64,000 nucleotides of DNA. Source: Cheilinus undulatus. Taxonomy: Eukaryota > Chordata > Actinopteri > Labriformes > Labridae. Both the position numbers and the translations under genes were made by a program. The stretch covers positions 22,526,769-22,590,768 of the forward strand of contig NC_054872.1 in NCBI RefSeq assembly GCF_018320785.1, in the 5' to 3' direction. Each line of letters starts with the position of its first letter. The stretch's first letter is position 1. Below the pieces are notes generated by a model, which worked only from the letters and a program-made list of their open reading frames with translations, ran no database searches and was not told the origin of the DNA. This document shows, one piece after another, positions 12,501 through 63,093 of the stretch.

Positions 12501-15500
12501 GCACCTCTTATGTTTTGTTGCTGTGATTGGTCCTTAATAAATGTGACAGACAGGATATTCATCCAATCACCCTCTGAGGTTTTATAGTTCCATCATTCCC
12601 AAACGTTATCTATGGGCTGTTGCCCAGATGGATGTGAAATATGCCCCATGCAATGGATATATAAAACAGTCTATCTGGAACAGTAAGTATTGAACTAAAC
12701 CAGAATGTTGGGATACAACAATATACAATACAAAATACAGTCCTCTTTGCAGATAGAGCATAGGAAACATGGAGCAGAGTTTGTGCTGTACCACCTTTAC
12801 AATGTAAGGTGTTGCTGTTTATTCTGTCCTGACTTCTAATTTCATTTGCAATAAACAAACCTCATTTCATCAAGCACCAACCCACTGAAGTTTCCTTTTA
12901 GTGAAACAGGATCCCCTTACAACATGCACAAATAGTGCATTAACAGTGCAACTGGTGTTCTTTTTGTCTGATTGTAAGTGAACAGTCATATGGCACTGAA
13001 CTAGAGCTGCAACAAAATTTCTTGAAGATATCACACAGGATGCTGGGGTTTTCTGACAGACCAACTAACTTCCTTTTAATGCAGATTACTTGGTTAGATG
13101 AAGTGAATATAGAAAACTAGAATCTCAAGTATAGTGCCTTCTAGAAAGCTACTCATCAGATGTGCTCAGTAGCAGTCCCGCCTTGTCAGGTCCTGAGTTC
13201 ATTTTATCTCCAAAGACAGGACTAGTCCACATTAGGTTTATATAATTTCTTCATTAAATAATTGCTAAACCCATGTCAGTGAAACGGTAAACTTTAGAGA
13301 GCAGGAAAACAAAGATGGGTACATCTATAGACAGACCATATAGATGCTTTTGTGCAACAAGGTTTGATCTCACTGTTCCAGCATCAACTGCAGTAAATGT
13401 CCTCGATGGGCCACTTATGTAAGACAGGTATTGATTTTTCCATCTTTATGAGTAAAACCCAAAGCGTTTGGGGTCTGTGAGGTCAGCACATTAAGGGACT
13501 GGCCTAATGTATGTGCACAACATCCTTTGATTGAATGAATTGTTCTGATGTAGAGAGGATGCTGTGCCAGGAGCTGCATCACAGACACAGAGGAGACTCA
13601 ATGAGAGCATGTCAGATAGAACGGAGTATCAATCTTTTGTGTCCATGTCAGAATTTACAGCACAAACGCTCACCTTAAGGAAAAGTTCAGTCATTCAGAA
13701 ATAATTGAGGTACATAAATGGTTCTGCAGCCTACTTCATGGATCTGTAGTTTCCCATCAGCAGTGACATCGTAGGCAGACATAAACCTCTGCTTCAGTCT
13801 CTGGACTCTCTCCTCAGTCACTTTCTCCTGCAGAGACACATGAGAACGAAGCCCCCATTAGACATTCACTAACTGTACTAAACTTTACAAAGCTATCAGG
13901 AAACTAATCTCAGAATAGTGCACTGGAATAAAAATGTGGTGTTTTACAAAGACAAATGCATAGGCTATTCTTTAATCTTCAGACCTTGATAGTGAATAAA
14001 AAACACCAGTGCTGAGTCACATTTATTTGTCACCATGGAGACTCCTTTCTCAGATCCTTCTCGTTCAAGGTTTACTATTTGAACTCTAAGATAACTCCTG
14101 TTTGAGCTTACCACATATTTCAAACACTGCAGAGAGCATGGTGTACAGATATCAAAGTTTATGATCACGTCTTCTCTTCCTGTATAAACACGCTTCTTTC
14201 TCAACTGGACCTCAGATAACAAAAACTGAAAGGACTGTCTTATTTGTAAGTTCATTCAAAATTTGATTAGCAGTTTTTCTTCCTTAGGTCACTATAGAAA
14301 CCTGTTGATCTCAGATGTTGTTGTTTCTTTTATATGCTGAGCAGACTGTGAGGTGCCAGAGCAGTGCTCAATACAGAGGGATTCATCTCTGTGTTCATCT
14401 TCATCACCTACTGTGTGATACCACATGTGGCGCCGGCTCTCTGCTGTTGCTAAGCACAAGTTTTTACTCTGTTGACATAAGGCATTTATGCAGTTGCATC
14501 CCTGCTAGAGACTACCAGAGCGGTGATGACTCTTTCTGGGGTTCACACAGGTAAAGATGATGTTAAAGCTCCTTAAAGGTTTTTCTAAGAGACCATGAAA
14601 CAGAGCAAAATTAATGCTGATGCCTCTTTATACTTTTTACTATATAAATAAACAAGTATTGCCAAATAGTTTTCTTTTTCTTTAAATTATAATTTCCTGT
14701 GTACTTTAATGACTGTTATTTTTGAATTACCTCCATTTTCATGTTTAAATAAACTTATTGTCTGTTTTATTTTATCCATCCAACAGTCAGTCCTGTTTTA
14801 CAGCATTTTCTATTGTTTGCTCTAAATTACAACTTAAGACTGAACCTTGAGGTCCCTAAAAGTGTGCCCTAAAGTTCAGTCTTAGAACCTGTTTAGATCT
14901 CCATTCATATTCACAATTTGTGTGAGACCTTTTAAAATGCCTTATATCATTTGTATGCTGATGACACCATTATTCATTTCTCTTTATCATAAGTTACATA
15001 GGCTTTTGAGTTTTATCATTCTGCTTTTAATGTTATTTAATCTCATATGCAGAAACTTACATTGGTTTGAAATGCTGATCAAACAAAACTCCTAGTAGTC
15101 TCTAATACAAGTGAGTTACGAGCTAATATCCAGCCAATTTGAACTATGCAAAGTAGACCTACTGAGTTAGTCTCAAACTACAAATACCTGGGTTTTCTTA
15201 TTGATCATGAGCTTTTGTTCAAAGCTCACATTGCCAATTTGGTCAGCAAACTCAGGTAAACCAAGGTTTCTATTATAGAAATAAATCCTGCTTCTGCCTC
15301 AGCGCCCATTTCTTCATCATGTGACTTCTTCAGGATGTGGTGGCCTCAGTGTGTCACTACAGCCTGGAGAACCACTACGCCTTGGTGTACTTTTTAATAT
15401 TTGTAGCCCTATAAATTAAATGCCTTATACATTTTTCAAACCATATTGAGTGCCTGGACCTGGATTATTTTTGCATATGTTTTTTAGTTGTAAGTTTTCC

Positions 15501-17015
15501 ATCCCTCCCACTTCCAATTTGTTAAAACCCAGTGACAGATGTACAGAAAAATAGTATAAATAAAAAATGAGATACAAGGTTTTGGCCTGCTGCCAGCTAT
15601 ATGACCATTGATATGATAGCTGAAAAATCTGCATCATTTTACATGCTGCACCAGAGGGAAAAATCAAGGCACCATGAGATTGGACATTACTTTAAATCTA
15701 AGCAGATGTAATAAGATAACTTGTCTGTGCTCTGTTTTGCAGAGAGAAATACACTAAACAGATCATATCCTCGGGGCCTGAGTGATGGGAAGCAAACATA
15801 AGACAATCAACGTGGCATGTGGTCAATCAAGGTCTGTTTGTTTGAGTACAAACCCATTAGACAGATGTGGTTAGACCAATCAGAGACACTCACAAAAACA
15901 GTCTGGAAATGCACTAATGGTCATTTATGCTGATTTAGATGCTCATTCTGTTTCCATTTTAGGAAGACTATTAAGGGTAGATTTAAGCTAAGAGTCTTTT
16001 AGTTTGACAGTGTCCAGAGCTTGTCTGTGTTGCCACACCCATCCTGAGAAATGCATTAATCTTCAGCCGACCACACAGCAGCAGGATGCAAAATCTTTGA
16101 GGCAAATGCATTTCTTAAGAAGATTTATGATGTTTACAAATGTTCTTACTAAATATTAACTTAAGTTTGATGACCATTGATACGAATTTTTAAATAGATG
16201 ACTGCCTTTCCTTAAAGAGAATGTATAGTAACATACATGAACTAAAAGGTAAACCTTTAAACTGTTAGATTTTTTTGACACTTCATTATCATCATGTGCA
16301 TTTGTCCCATCAGATAATGATGCAGTCTGTTACTTTGTGTTCCCAGCTGTCCCTGACATGCAATGCATTAAACTGCTGTCATCACACGTTCTGCATGATC
16401 TGATCTCTCACCTGTGGACCCAGCCTCTTCATCATGTGACGGAAAAACTCATCAAGCTCTTTGCCCTCAATGTAGCCATTATCTGTCCAATCAAAAACAA
16501 GTAGTGCAAGTCTTGTTAGACCAGGAAGCAGAGAAAAAAAGTCATCACAGAAATAACTTGGAGGAAGAATTAGGCATGTCTAACTTATCATGGATATATT
16601 CTCGATGTCCCTGATCAGAGTTGATTTAATTCAAATTCAGATGTATCCCACATTTGAAATTGCGACAGTATTACAAAAACAGCTTTATGAAATTATTCAG
16701 GGCATTGCCATCTTTGTATATATACACACACACACCCACACACATAAGTTTGTTTTTGCATTTCACACTATAAAAACTTAAATGACTTCCTACAACCTGA
16801 TCTAACAATGGTATCATCACACATACAGAATGCATTTTTTATATTTTGTCTACTTAAACCAAAAGATTCTTTACAAAATTCTGTATTATCTCTTCAAGCA
16901 GGAGTTTATGCTGAAAAAAATCTACTTATAATTAAATTTTCTCACCATCTGCGTCAAAGTGTTGCCAGATTTCCAGGAAACCTGCAGCATCCAGGTTATC
17001 AAAAGCACTGTCCAT
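3433..17015 (-). CDS. scgn: Secretagogin, six-EF-hand calcium sensor (complete, 11 coding exons)
   Basis: Encodes a cytosolic calcium-binding protein of the calbindin/calretinin family, known from neuroendocrine cells, islets and neurons, where it acts as a Ca2+ sensor linked to vesicle release. Joined exons (16946-17015, 16412-16482, 13735-13827, 11118-11207, 9660-9716, 8884-8961, 8289-8344, 5964-6009, 5774-5833, 4313-4381, 3433-3564) give 822 bp, 273 residues plus stop, against 276 in human. Six EF-hand loops lie at residues 21-32, 67-78, 114-125, 158-169, 206-217 and 250-261; each starts with D, has G at position 6 and ends with E or D. Diagnostic segments are [22 protein letters not shown] and [15 protein letters not shown]. 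The start ATG has A at -3 and G at +4, a strong context. All introns have GT/AG ends. There is no signal peptide or membrane segment. Identification rests on recalled family sequence, not a database search. Confidence 0.96.
3565..4312 (-). other. scgn: scgn intron 10
   Basis: AT-rich intron with GT/AG ends. No repeat or other feature recognised. Confidence 0.6.
4313..4381 (-). CDS. scgn: scgn exon 10 (EF-hand 5 loop)
   Basis: Twenty-three codons, [19 protein letters not shown] then GLVR. Completes loop [12 protein letters not shown]. Acceptor TTCAG, donor GTAAGA. Confidence 0.95.
4655..4958. mobile_element. Foldback (long inverted repeat) element in scgn intron 9
   Basis: The two halves are imperfect inverted copies of about 145-150 bases each. 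The outer ends share TGATCAC (4662-4668) with GTGATCA (4948-4954), then TATTCAACTGC with GCAGTTGAATG, and ACATGGCAGCA with TGCTGCCATGT, converging near 4800. The sequence resembles a common fish nonautonomous DNA element beginning TGATCACTTTATTAGGTAC. The rest of the intron is plain AT-rich DNA. Confidence 0.7.
4959..5773 (-). other. scgn: Rest of scgn intron 9
   Basis: AT-rich intron sequence; nothing further recognised. Confidence 0.5.
5774..5833 (-). CDS. scgn: scgn exon 9 (start of EF-hand 5)
   Basis: Twenty codons, [20 protein letters not shown]. Acceptor CTAG, donor GTAAGT. The EF loop begins at the last two residues and continues in the next exon. Confidence 0.94.
5964..6009 (-). CDS. 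scgn: scgn exon 8 (short linker)
   Basis: Forty-six bases completing Arg, then [15 protein letters not shown], matching human [15 protein letters not shown]. Acceptor CAAG, donor GTGAGT. It is too short to find without the family sequence; the phases fit exactly. Confidence 0.93.
6312..7840. mobile_element. Degenerate Tc1/mariner-like element in scgn intron 7
   Basis: Flanked by TA on both sides (6310-6311 and 7841-7842). Its ends are long imperfect inverted repeats: CAAACCTCAATTCCAAAG at the left against the complement of CTTTTTTGGAGTTGTGGATTG at the right, and ATTTGCAAATC-type blocks inside, over roughly 200 bases. Inside, fragments such as a GAATCCACATTTTCACTTT stretch look like a decayed transposase, but frames are broken throughout. 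Size is 1,529 bases. Family assignment is by its ends and TA flanks. Confidence 0.7.
8289..8344 (-). CDS. scgn: scgn exon 7 (EF-hand 4)
   Basis: Encodes [18 protein letters not shown] plus two bases of the next Arg codon. The loop's last position is D rather than E, as in human. Acceptor TGCAG, donor GTAACA. Confidence 0.94.
8345..8883 (-). other. scgn: scgn intron 6
   Basis: A short (CA)-type run near 8790-8810; otherwise nothing recognised. Confidence 0.5.
8884..8961 (-). CDS. scgn: scgn exon 6 (helix between EF-hands 3 and 4)
   Basis: Twenty-six codons beginning [13 protein letters not shown] and ending LEEYTDTM, matching human FLRDLFLHHKK...LEEYTGTM. Acceptor TTCAG, donor GTTTGT (non-consensus after GT). 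Confidence 0.92.
9183..9204. repeat. Poly(A) run, 22 bases
   Basis: Uninterrupted A tract in scgn intron 5, with further A-rich sequence at 9318-9355. It may mark the tail of a decayed retroposon. Confidence 0.8.
9251..9307 (+). repeat. 57-bp local direct repeat, copy 1
   Basis: Shares about 90 percent identity by eye with 9496-9552, including AGGACAGCCCCAC and GAAATTTTTCACCAGCC. The copies are 245 bases apart in scgn intron 5. Confidence 0.8.
9496..9552 (+). repeat. 57-bp local direct repeat, copy 2
   Basis: Second copy of the unit at 9251-9307. The duplicated segment may be the whole of about 9251-9496. Confidence 0.8.
9660..9716 (-). CDS. scgn: scgn exon 5 (EF-hand 3)
   Basis: Nineteen codons, [19 protein letters not shown], a canonical EF loop with D, D, S and E at positions 1, 3, 5 and 12. 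Acceptor GAAG, donor GTGAGG. Confidence 0.94.
9717..11117 (-). other. scgn: scgn intron 4
   Basis: Mostly unique AT-rich DNA. A GC-richer block at 10,330-10,560 has no reading frame I recognise. Confidence 0.5.
11118..11207 (-). CDS. scgn: scgn exon 4 (linker, [12 protein letters not shown] signature)
   Basis: Thirty codons, [18 protein letters not shown] and [12 protein letters not shown], nearly identical to the recalled vertebrate secretagogin segment. Acceptor CCAG, donor GTAGAG, phase 0 at both ends. Confidence 0.95.
11208..13734 (-). other. scgn: scgn intron 3
   Basis: No gene found. Holds the dispersed repeat at 12,505-12,650; the rest shows nothing recognisable. Confidence 0.5.
12505..12650 (+). 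repeat. Dispersed repeat, copy A
   Basis: TATGTTTTGTTGCTGTGATT, then CATCCAATCACCCTC, TTCCCAAACG and CCAGATGGATGTG occur in the same order as in 26,008-26,146. The two copies differ by many substitutions, so both are old. Confidence 0.65.
13735..13827 (-). CDS. scgn: scgn exon 3 (EF-hand 2)
   Basis: Thirty-one codons with helix [15 protein letters not shown] and loop [12 protein letters not shown]. The acceptor is CTGCAG. The donor GTAGGC is weak but is the only GT that keeps the frame into [12 protein letters not shown] of the next exon. Confidence 0.92.
13828..14869 (-). other. scgn: scgn intron 2, distal part
   Basis: No feature recognised other than short shadow frames. Confidence 0.45.
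14870..15380 (+). mobile_element. LINE reverse-transcriptase fragment (degenerate)
   Basis: Broken plus-strand frames give HLYADDTII (RT motif with the catalytic YADD) at about 14,950-14,976, and [18 protein letters not shown] then ANLVSKLR near 15,180-15,255, typical of non-LTR retrotransposons of fish. Several stops and frameshifts; 5' and 3' truncated. It lies antisense to scgn in intron 2. Confidence 0.7.
15381..16411 (-). other. scgn: scgn intron 2, proximal part
   Basis: Nothing recognised. Confidence 0.45.
16412..16482 (-). CDS. scgn: scgn exon 2 (rest of EF-hand 1)
   Basis: Completes the first loop (DNGYIEGKE) and continues [16 protein letters not shown]. Acceptor ACAG, donor GTGAGA; it enters at phase 1 and leaves at phase 0. 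Confidence 0.93.
16716..16745. repeat. (TA)n(CA)n microsatellite in scgn intron 1
   Basis: TATATATA followed by CA dinucleotides with one interruption. The rest of intron 1 (16,483-16,945) is AT-rich and featureless. Confidence 0.8.
16946..17015 (-). CDS. scgn: scgn exon 1 (start codon, first half of EF-hand 1)
   Basis: Encodes residues 1-23 plus one base: [17 protein letters not shown] then the start of the first loop (HFDAD). The donor is GTGAG. The upstream context CAAAAATGG favours this ATG. The 5' UTR cannot be bounded from sequence alone. Confidence 0.93.
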
Positions 17016-17300
17016 TTTTGAAAAACAAAATTCAAGAAGTCAACTTTAACAGAGAACTGAGGTGACAAACTGCCTGGCTGCTCAGTTGTCTGACATATGT
17101 TACTCTGACTTTGTGTGAAACCACACCTCCTCCAAGTGTGTAAAAGAGAGAGAATACTGACTATAGAAATATGTGTGCCATCTAGTGGCCATTTAGTTAC
17201 ACTGCAAATAAATCTTCAATAGCAGTGCTTACCAAAGTGTGGTCCGAGACCCACTGTTGGGCCCTAGAGGTACTGTAGGTGGGCTGCAAGAGGACATTTA
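17016..17300 (-). promoter_or_regulatory. scgn: Probable scgn 5' UTR / proximal promoter region
   Basis: Immediately upstream of the scgn ATG. A palindromic E-box CATATG sits at 17094-17099, of the type bound by neurogenic bHLH factors, which would suit a neuroendocrine gene. A CACACCTCC box is nearby. No clear TATA box was seen at an obvious spacing. Position is the main evidence; function is inference. Confidence 0.3.
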
Positions 17301-17335
17301 CAATAAATAAAAATCATAGAAAATAAAAAATGATT
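17225..17335. repeat. Fragment of a dispersed repeat
   Basis: GTGCTTACCAAAGTGTGGTC followed by GAGACCCACTGTTGGGCC resembles the end of a common nonautonomous DNA repeat of fish. Only one end is visible. Confidence 0.35.
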
Positions 17336-20300
17336 AAATCACATTTTAAATGATCATAAAAAATAATATATATCAGTTTGAACTCATGTCACCTTTTCAT
17401 CATTTGTCTGATGTGTAACAATCAGTGTTACAGTTTAACTGGTGTCGGATTAACTGGTGACACTCAGCTGTTTCACTTTGCTGCTTGCATCCTGATTCTA
17501 AGAATTTAAAAGTGTCTTCTGAGACATTTATAGTACTTGTGAAGAGTTTGCTGGTAGATGCTCATTCATTGTATTTTGTGATACCACAAACCCTTTCAGA
17601 GTAATGTTAATGTATCTGAAAGCAAAGCACTTGCACTGAAATTCCCCATCTATGAAACAAACAAACAAAAAAGCAAACAAAAAAAGAGTTAAATTAAATG
17701 AAATGTTTGAGTCTCATGTTAAGGCTGTACAAGGATTTTGATACGCCCCATTTTCGGATCTCATATTTGGTCGCAGCATACTGAAGTTTAGAGAACGCTG
17801 TTTGAAAGTACTTCCACAAAGAATCAATGCACCAGTTTTGAAGCCTATAAAATCATTTTAATCAATATTAATATCTCCATGAAGAAATGTTGGACACCAG
17901 CAGAAACATATTGATCAAACAGGGCACAATGAAACAAATTATGAGAAACATGTCACTTGTATTTATGCCTTTTTTTGCGGCTCAAGAGAAAACAGTCCTG
18001 GTTTTGCATCATTCTTTTTTGATGAACATAACATTAAATTGATGAACAAATTAATACAAAGAATTAATTTCTACATTTATAAACACAATGTACATGTGAG
18101 AGAAAAACAGGAAAAATGCGACGGCCATTGTTTTTATGTCAAATAAGTTACAAACAAACCCCCTAGTATAGTAGTGTACTTAGTACCAAAACAATAAAGG
18201 ATTTGTTTTCACATAGGAGTGTGATTTATCACAGTGTGAATGTTACATGTGTGTTTATCACACATAAATATATACACACGCACACTCCTACGTGTTTGAA
18301 AGCACATATATACATACAGTACAACTCACATCATGCAGTCACACACATCTAGACTCTAGAGTCCAAACTGTTTTGTTTCCACTTCTTCTGTTTTGTTTCC
18401 ACTTCTTCAACCGTGTAACATCAGAAAAAAAAATGGACGCTCATTTTCAGGCTAGAACAGAGAAATTACCATCGTCATCAGTCTTTCAAACAGAAACACA
18501 GCCAGCTGCTTCTGAAATCCCAGTCCATACTGGTTTTTTTTCTTGCACCCAAAAAATCAGAATAGAGCACCTAGTAGTAGAAGGATTTTATTCTGTGCCC
18601 TGGAATATTTTCAAAATAAAAGACATGTTTGAGTTTTGGGCCTGACATTGTGAGCCAAAGCAGCAGTTGACATCAGACCTGCAGGAACAGTGTTATTCCC
18701 ATGACTTTATTAGTGACAAAGAAGTGGAATGATTTTCTAATCCTACAAAAAGACATCCAAGGACATCGTAGAAAAGGTGCACCAGTAAGACCTTTGGTCC
18801 TGACTTTAATTTATTTCTCCTTCATTAAAGTAGGTATGCCCCTTTCACACTGCACATAGAGAACAACATTCAGAGCAGATTTTCAGCTCAAGAATTTCAG
18901 TTCAGCTACATAGATGAAGAAAAGTAATTCCACTGTTACTGATGTGCTAAATATTAGTTTGATGGATACATTGTTCAGTCTGATGGAACTGATGGGAAAA
19001 TTTAAGCTCTATACCTTAAAAGTCATCAGTTAACTGATACTTATTGTAGGTCTGCAAGTATTGTTTTTAAAGAGATTAGAAAACATTGCATTATGATTGG
19101 GTATTAATTTGTTTGACGGTTTCACATATCCACTGAATGAGATATATCTCATTATGGCCGCAGGTGAGGCAGGTCAGCCCAGACATCTCTCTTCCCAGCA
19201 ACATTTTCCAGCTCTTCCTGAGGGATTCTGAGGTGTTCACAAACCAGATGAGATATATAATCTCTCCAAGGGGTCCTGGGTCTACCCAGGGGTCTCAGGG
19301 AAGCTTCAGGCCTTCACTTTAGATTAAAATACACATTTTGTACCTGTCTTCATGACTGACATGCTGTCATTGCAGCAGTGTGAAAAGGGCATTCCTTAAT
19401 CTGTAGATGATAATAAGAGGAATCAGCCTATATTGTTGTTGTGCAGCATCAAGACCTAAAAATGCTACACACAGAATACTGCTACCTTCAGTTTACGTTC
19501 CCTTCAGGTTGTGCATTATTCATTTTTTAACTAAAGCATTAGTTTGGCTTTTTAACATGTCCTCTTATGCAGAAAACTGGATTTAAAAGCCCTGAAAGTT
19601 GAGTCTTTAGGCTCAGGAGAAAGAGTGATTGAAGGCTGGAGTTCCCTCAGTGTCCCGCTTTGAAACAAAGAACAAGCTGAAGAGGTTTCTGTCTGATTCT
19701 GGATTAAATCAGCTCCTGAAATTGGCAGCATTGGACCTTCCAGAGTATCCATGACAGTCCTCTTTTATGCGAGTCGTTTGCCTTCATTGGACTGTAAGCA
19801 CACCAGGGGAAGACTGAAACACTTGGAGAATCTGTCTGTCTTCAAGAGCAGCTCAGAGTGTCTTCAGAGACAAATACTGATATAAAGTTAATCTGACATC
19901 TTTGGAAGTACTGGCTTAAAATTAAACTGTTTTAACAAGTAACATCAGTGTTTATAGTGGCACTCTGTATTGTTCTATGTAATGACAGACACAAACTCAG
20001 GCAGCGTGCAAAAGTCATCTGTGGTTTAAAGGTTTCATATGATAAAAGTGGAATCACAGACGACGGTGTTGGTTAACAGTGCTGAAGCCTTATCGATTGA
20101 TTATCAGTTAAGTGTACTAATGTCCTCTAAACGCAACACGTCATACGGTCACTCCTACTCCTTCATGCAGATCCAAACATGAGTAAAGTCAGGCGGTTTG
20201 ATAAAGTTTCCAGGTCATCTCCTCTGTGGTATTACTGTAAGAAAAGCTACATTAAATATAAGTTTGTGATTCATGGCGGTGGGCTGAAAGTCTCAGCTGA

Positions 20301-20628
20301 ACCTGTGTTTTCCTGTAAGCAAATAAGAGATTGCATAATGGATTTAGTTAGGAGGAAAGTTGCACAGAAATAGAAAAATCTCTACAAAAATACTGACAGA
20401 AAAGAATGTCATTGGGTCTTGGTCTGCTTTGAGTTCAAGTACAGTACAGTGATCCTAGTTTTATTGTTATTATTGTGTGTTTGGTCCCTGGGAAACAAGC
20501 TACTGAAACAAATAATAAGATGAAAGGTTATTTAGATTTGCCAAAGTAGTTTCACAGTCTCTTGCTCTGTCTTTAACCACATACATCTGCTGTTTTCTGA
20601 AAGCCTCATGCCTCTTTTTATGTGAAAG
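17336..20628. other. carmil1-scgn intergenic spacer
   Basis: Lies between the carmil1 stop and scgn exon 1. Contains a (TA/CA)-rich stretch at 18,225-18,310 and a LINE fragment at 19,137-19,322. No additional gene seen; scgn regulatory DNA is expected here by position. Confidence 0.5.
19137..19322 (-). mobile_element. LINE ORF2 C-terminal fragment
   Basis: The minus strand reads GRPRTPWRDYISHLV then EELENVAGKRDVWADL and a stop, the conserved C-terminal tail of a widespread non-LTR retrotransposon family. The fragment at 45,826-46,022 carries the segment just upstream in the same protein. Confidence 0.75.
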
Positions 20629-20634
20629 TTTATT
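20629..20634 (-). terminator. carmil1: Candidate carmil1 polyadenylation signal AATAAA
   Basis: TTTATT on the plus strand, 300 bases past the carmil1 stop. A second copy lies at 20460-20465. Either or both may be used; neither can be confirmed from sequence. Confidence 0.4.
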
Positions 20635-20933
20635 ATTACAGAGACATGATGTTCTCAGCTGACAGGAACATGAAGTAGAAAAAGCTGTTAGTGAAAAGGA
20701 AGCTCTTAGGTTTGGTTTACTTGGTGGTATAATATGAAATTAATCAAAGATATTTCTGTCACCGATAACCAAATTTGACATGGTGTATAACCTGATACTA
20801 CAGCATGTCTTCCTGCGAACCAAACGAATTATAATTGAGGTCTGACAGGACTGACCTCAAATATAATGAAAACTTGTTGATCATATACTTCCCCTTAAGT
20901 TAATTAGGAAACTTATCAACAAATGTGTCTCAC

Positions 20934-61850
<40,917 letters not shown>

Positions 61851-62654
61851 CTTAAACACACACACAATGGTGAAACACACACACGCAGCGTGAGCATCTC
61901 ACTCGAATCTCCGCTTTATGTTTTGACAGTGGATTGAAGGAAATAGCAGAGGAAATGAAAGAGAAGGAGCAGAATTTGGAGTGAATACATGGAGGGTGAA
62001 GAGACAATTCCTTCTCATGGTTGTCAGTTTTACACTATGTTCGGAATGAGGCACCGCCCTTTTAAATAATGCATAATGAACACTGATTAGCTATAATTAA
62101 TATATATCAGACACAATCTCTGAACAACACCATGAAGGAATGCAATCTGCAAATATTTCAAAGACAGAAGCATGTTTGTATGAATGTCTTTGCACAAACA
62201 GAGATCTCTACTGCAGTGTGTGTGTCATATTGACACACTGTGCATACAACCATTGACCCATGTCACATCAATCACATGGCAGACACACTGAACCAGCACT
62301 TTTATAAAGTCTTGACTCTGTAAGTTGAGGCGTGACTGTCAAGTGACTGAACAGACGGAGCCAGAGGAAAGAGAAGACATAAAAAAGAGAAAATTAGAGA
62401 AATTTAAAGAAAAAAGTGGTTTAAGAGGGAAAACATCTAGTTTTTAATTTTGTTAAGCATCCATTTAATGTATTCTACCAGAATTATAAATTCCCATGAT
62501 CACAAACCAGATCTGATTTGCAGCCAGTATCATGAAACAAAATCAGTGCTGAAAAACAAAGTAAAACTTAAATCTTTGACTTTTGCTCTAAGCGTTAGGA
62601 GCTCCTGGGGTTTAGATTTTGGATCAAACCATAATCTCAACAAGCATGGCTCTG
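61851..62654 (-). other. carmil1: carmil1 intron upstream of the first in-window exon
   Basis: A short CA run next to the exon acceptor (61,856-61,885). No further exon found. Confidence 0.5.
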
Positions 62655-63093
62655 TTTAAAGGGGACGTATTATGCAAAAATCGCTTTTTCAGGCTTTTCT
62701 AACACAAATATGTGTCCCTGGCCTGTCCACAATCCCCTAAAATACCAGAACAATTCATTCCCTTACCCCCCTCTCTTTCTCCACCTTTCAGAAAATGTGT
62801 GCTGAAACAAGCTGTTCGCAGATTTTACACCTAGTGACCTCACCAGGAGCGTAAGCACCTGCCCCCAGGTTTGGTTGGCCCTCCCTCACTTGGAGGAAAG
62901 TTCCGCCCTCCTCTACTGATCCTCTCAGCAACCAGCTGAAATGTTGGAAAGCTCAGTGGGTTACCCTGCTGACTACAGTCTGGAAGTTTGATGGTTCAAA
63001 TCCCAGTCAGGTCCGAAACTTTGGTTGAGTGTCTGTAACATCAGGAGGGCCGCATCCACCTCCTGATAAAGGGTAAAATATGTCTCCTTTAAA
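62655..63093. mobile_element. TTAA-flanked nonautonomous element with inverted ends
   Basis: The left end TTTAAAGGGGACGTATTATG faces AAAATATGTCTCCTTTAAA at the right, inverse with a few mismatches. TTTAA at each edge is compatible with piggyBac-type TTAA target duplication, though the palindromic TTTAAA makes the exact edge uncertain. No transposase. The interior contains a tRNA-like promoter. Confidence 0.6.
62942..63013 (+). repeat. tRNA-like sequence (SINE head or tRNA pseudogene)
   Basis: AAGCTCAGTGGG (62,949-62,960) fits a pol III A box and GGTTCAAATCC (62,993-63,003) fits a B box; spacing is tRNA-like. The arms do not form a clean cloverleaf by eye and no 3' processing signals are evident, so it is not called as a functional tRNA. 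Confidence 0.6.

Noticed and set aside
62942..63013. Functional tRNA gene
   Set aside because: A and B boxes are present, but a clean cloverleaf is not, and it lies inside a repeat.
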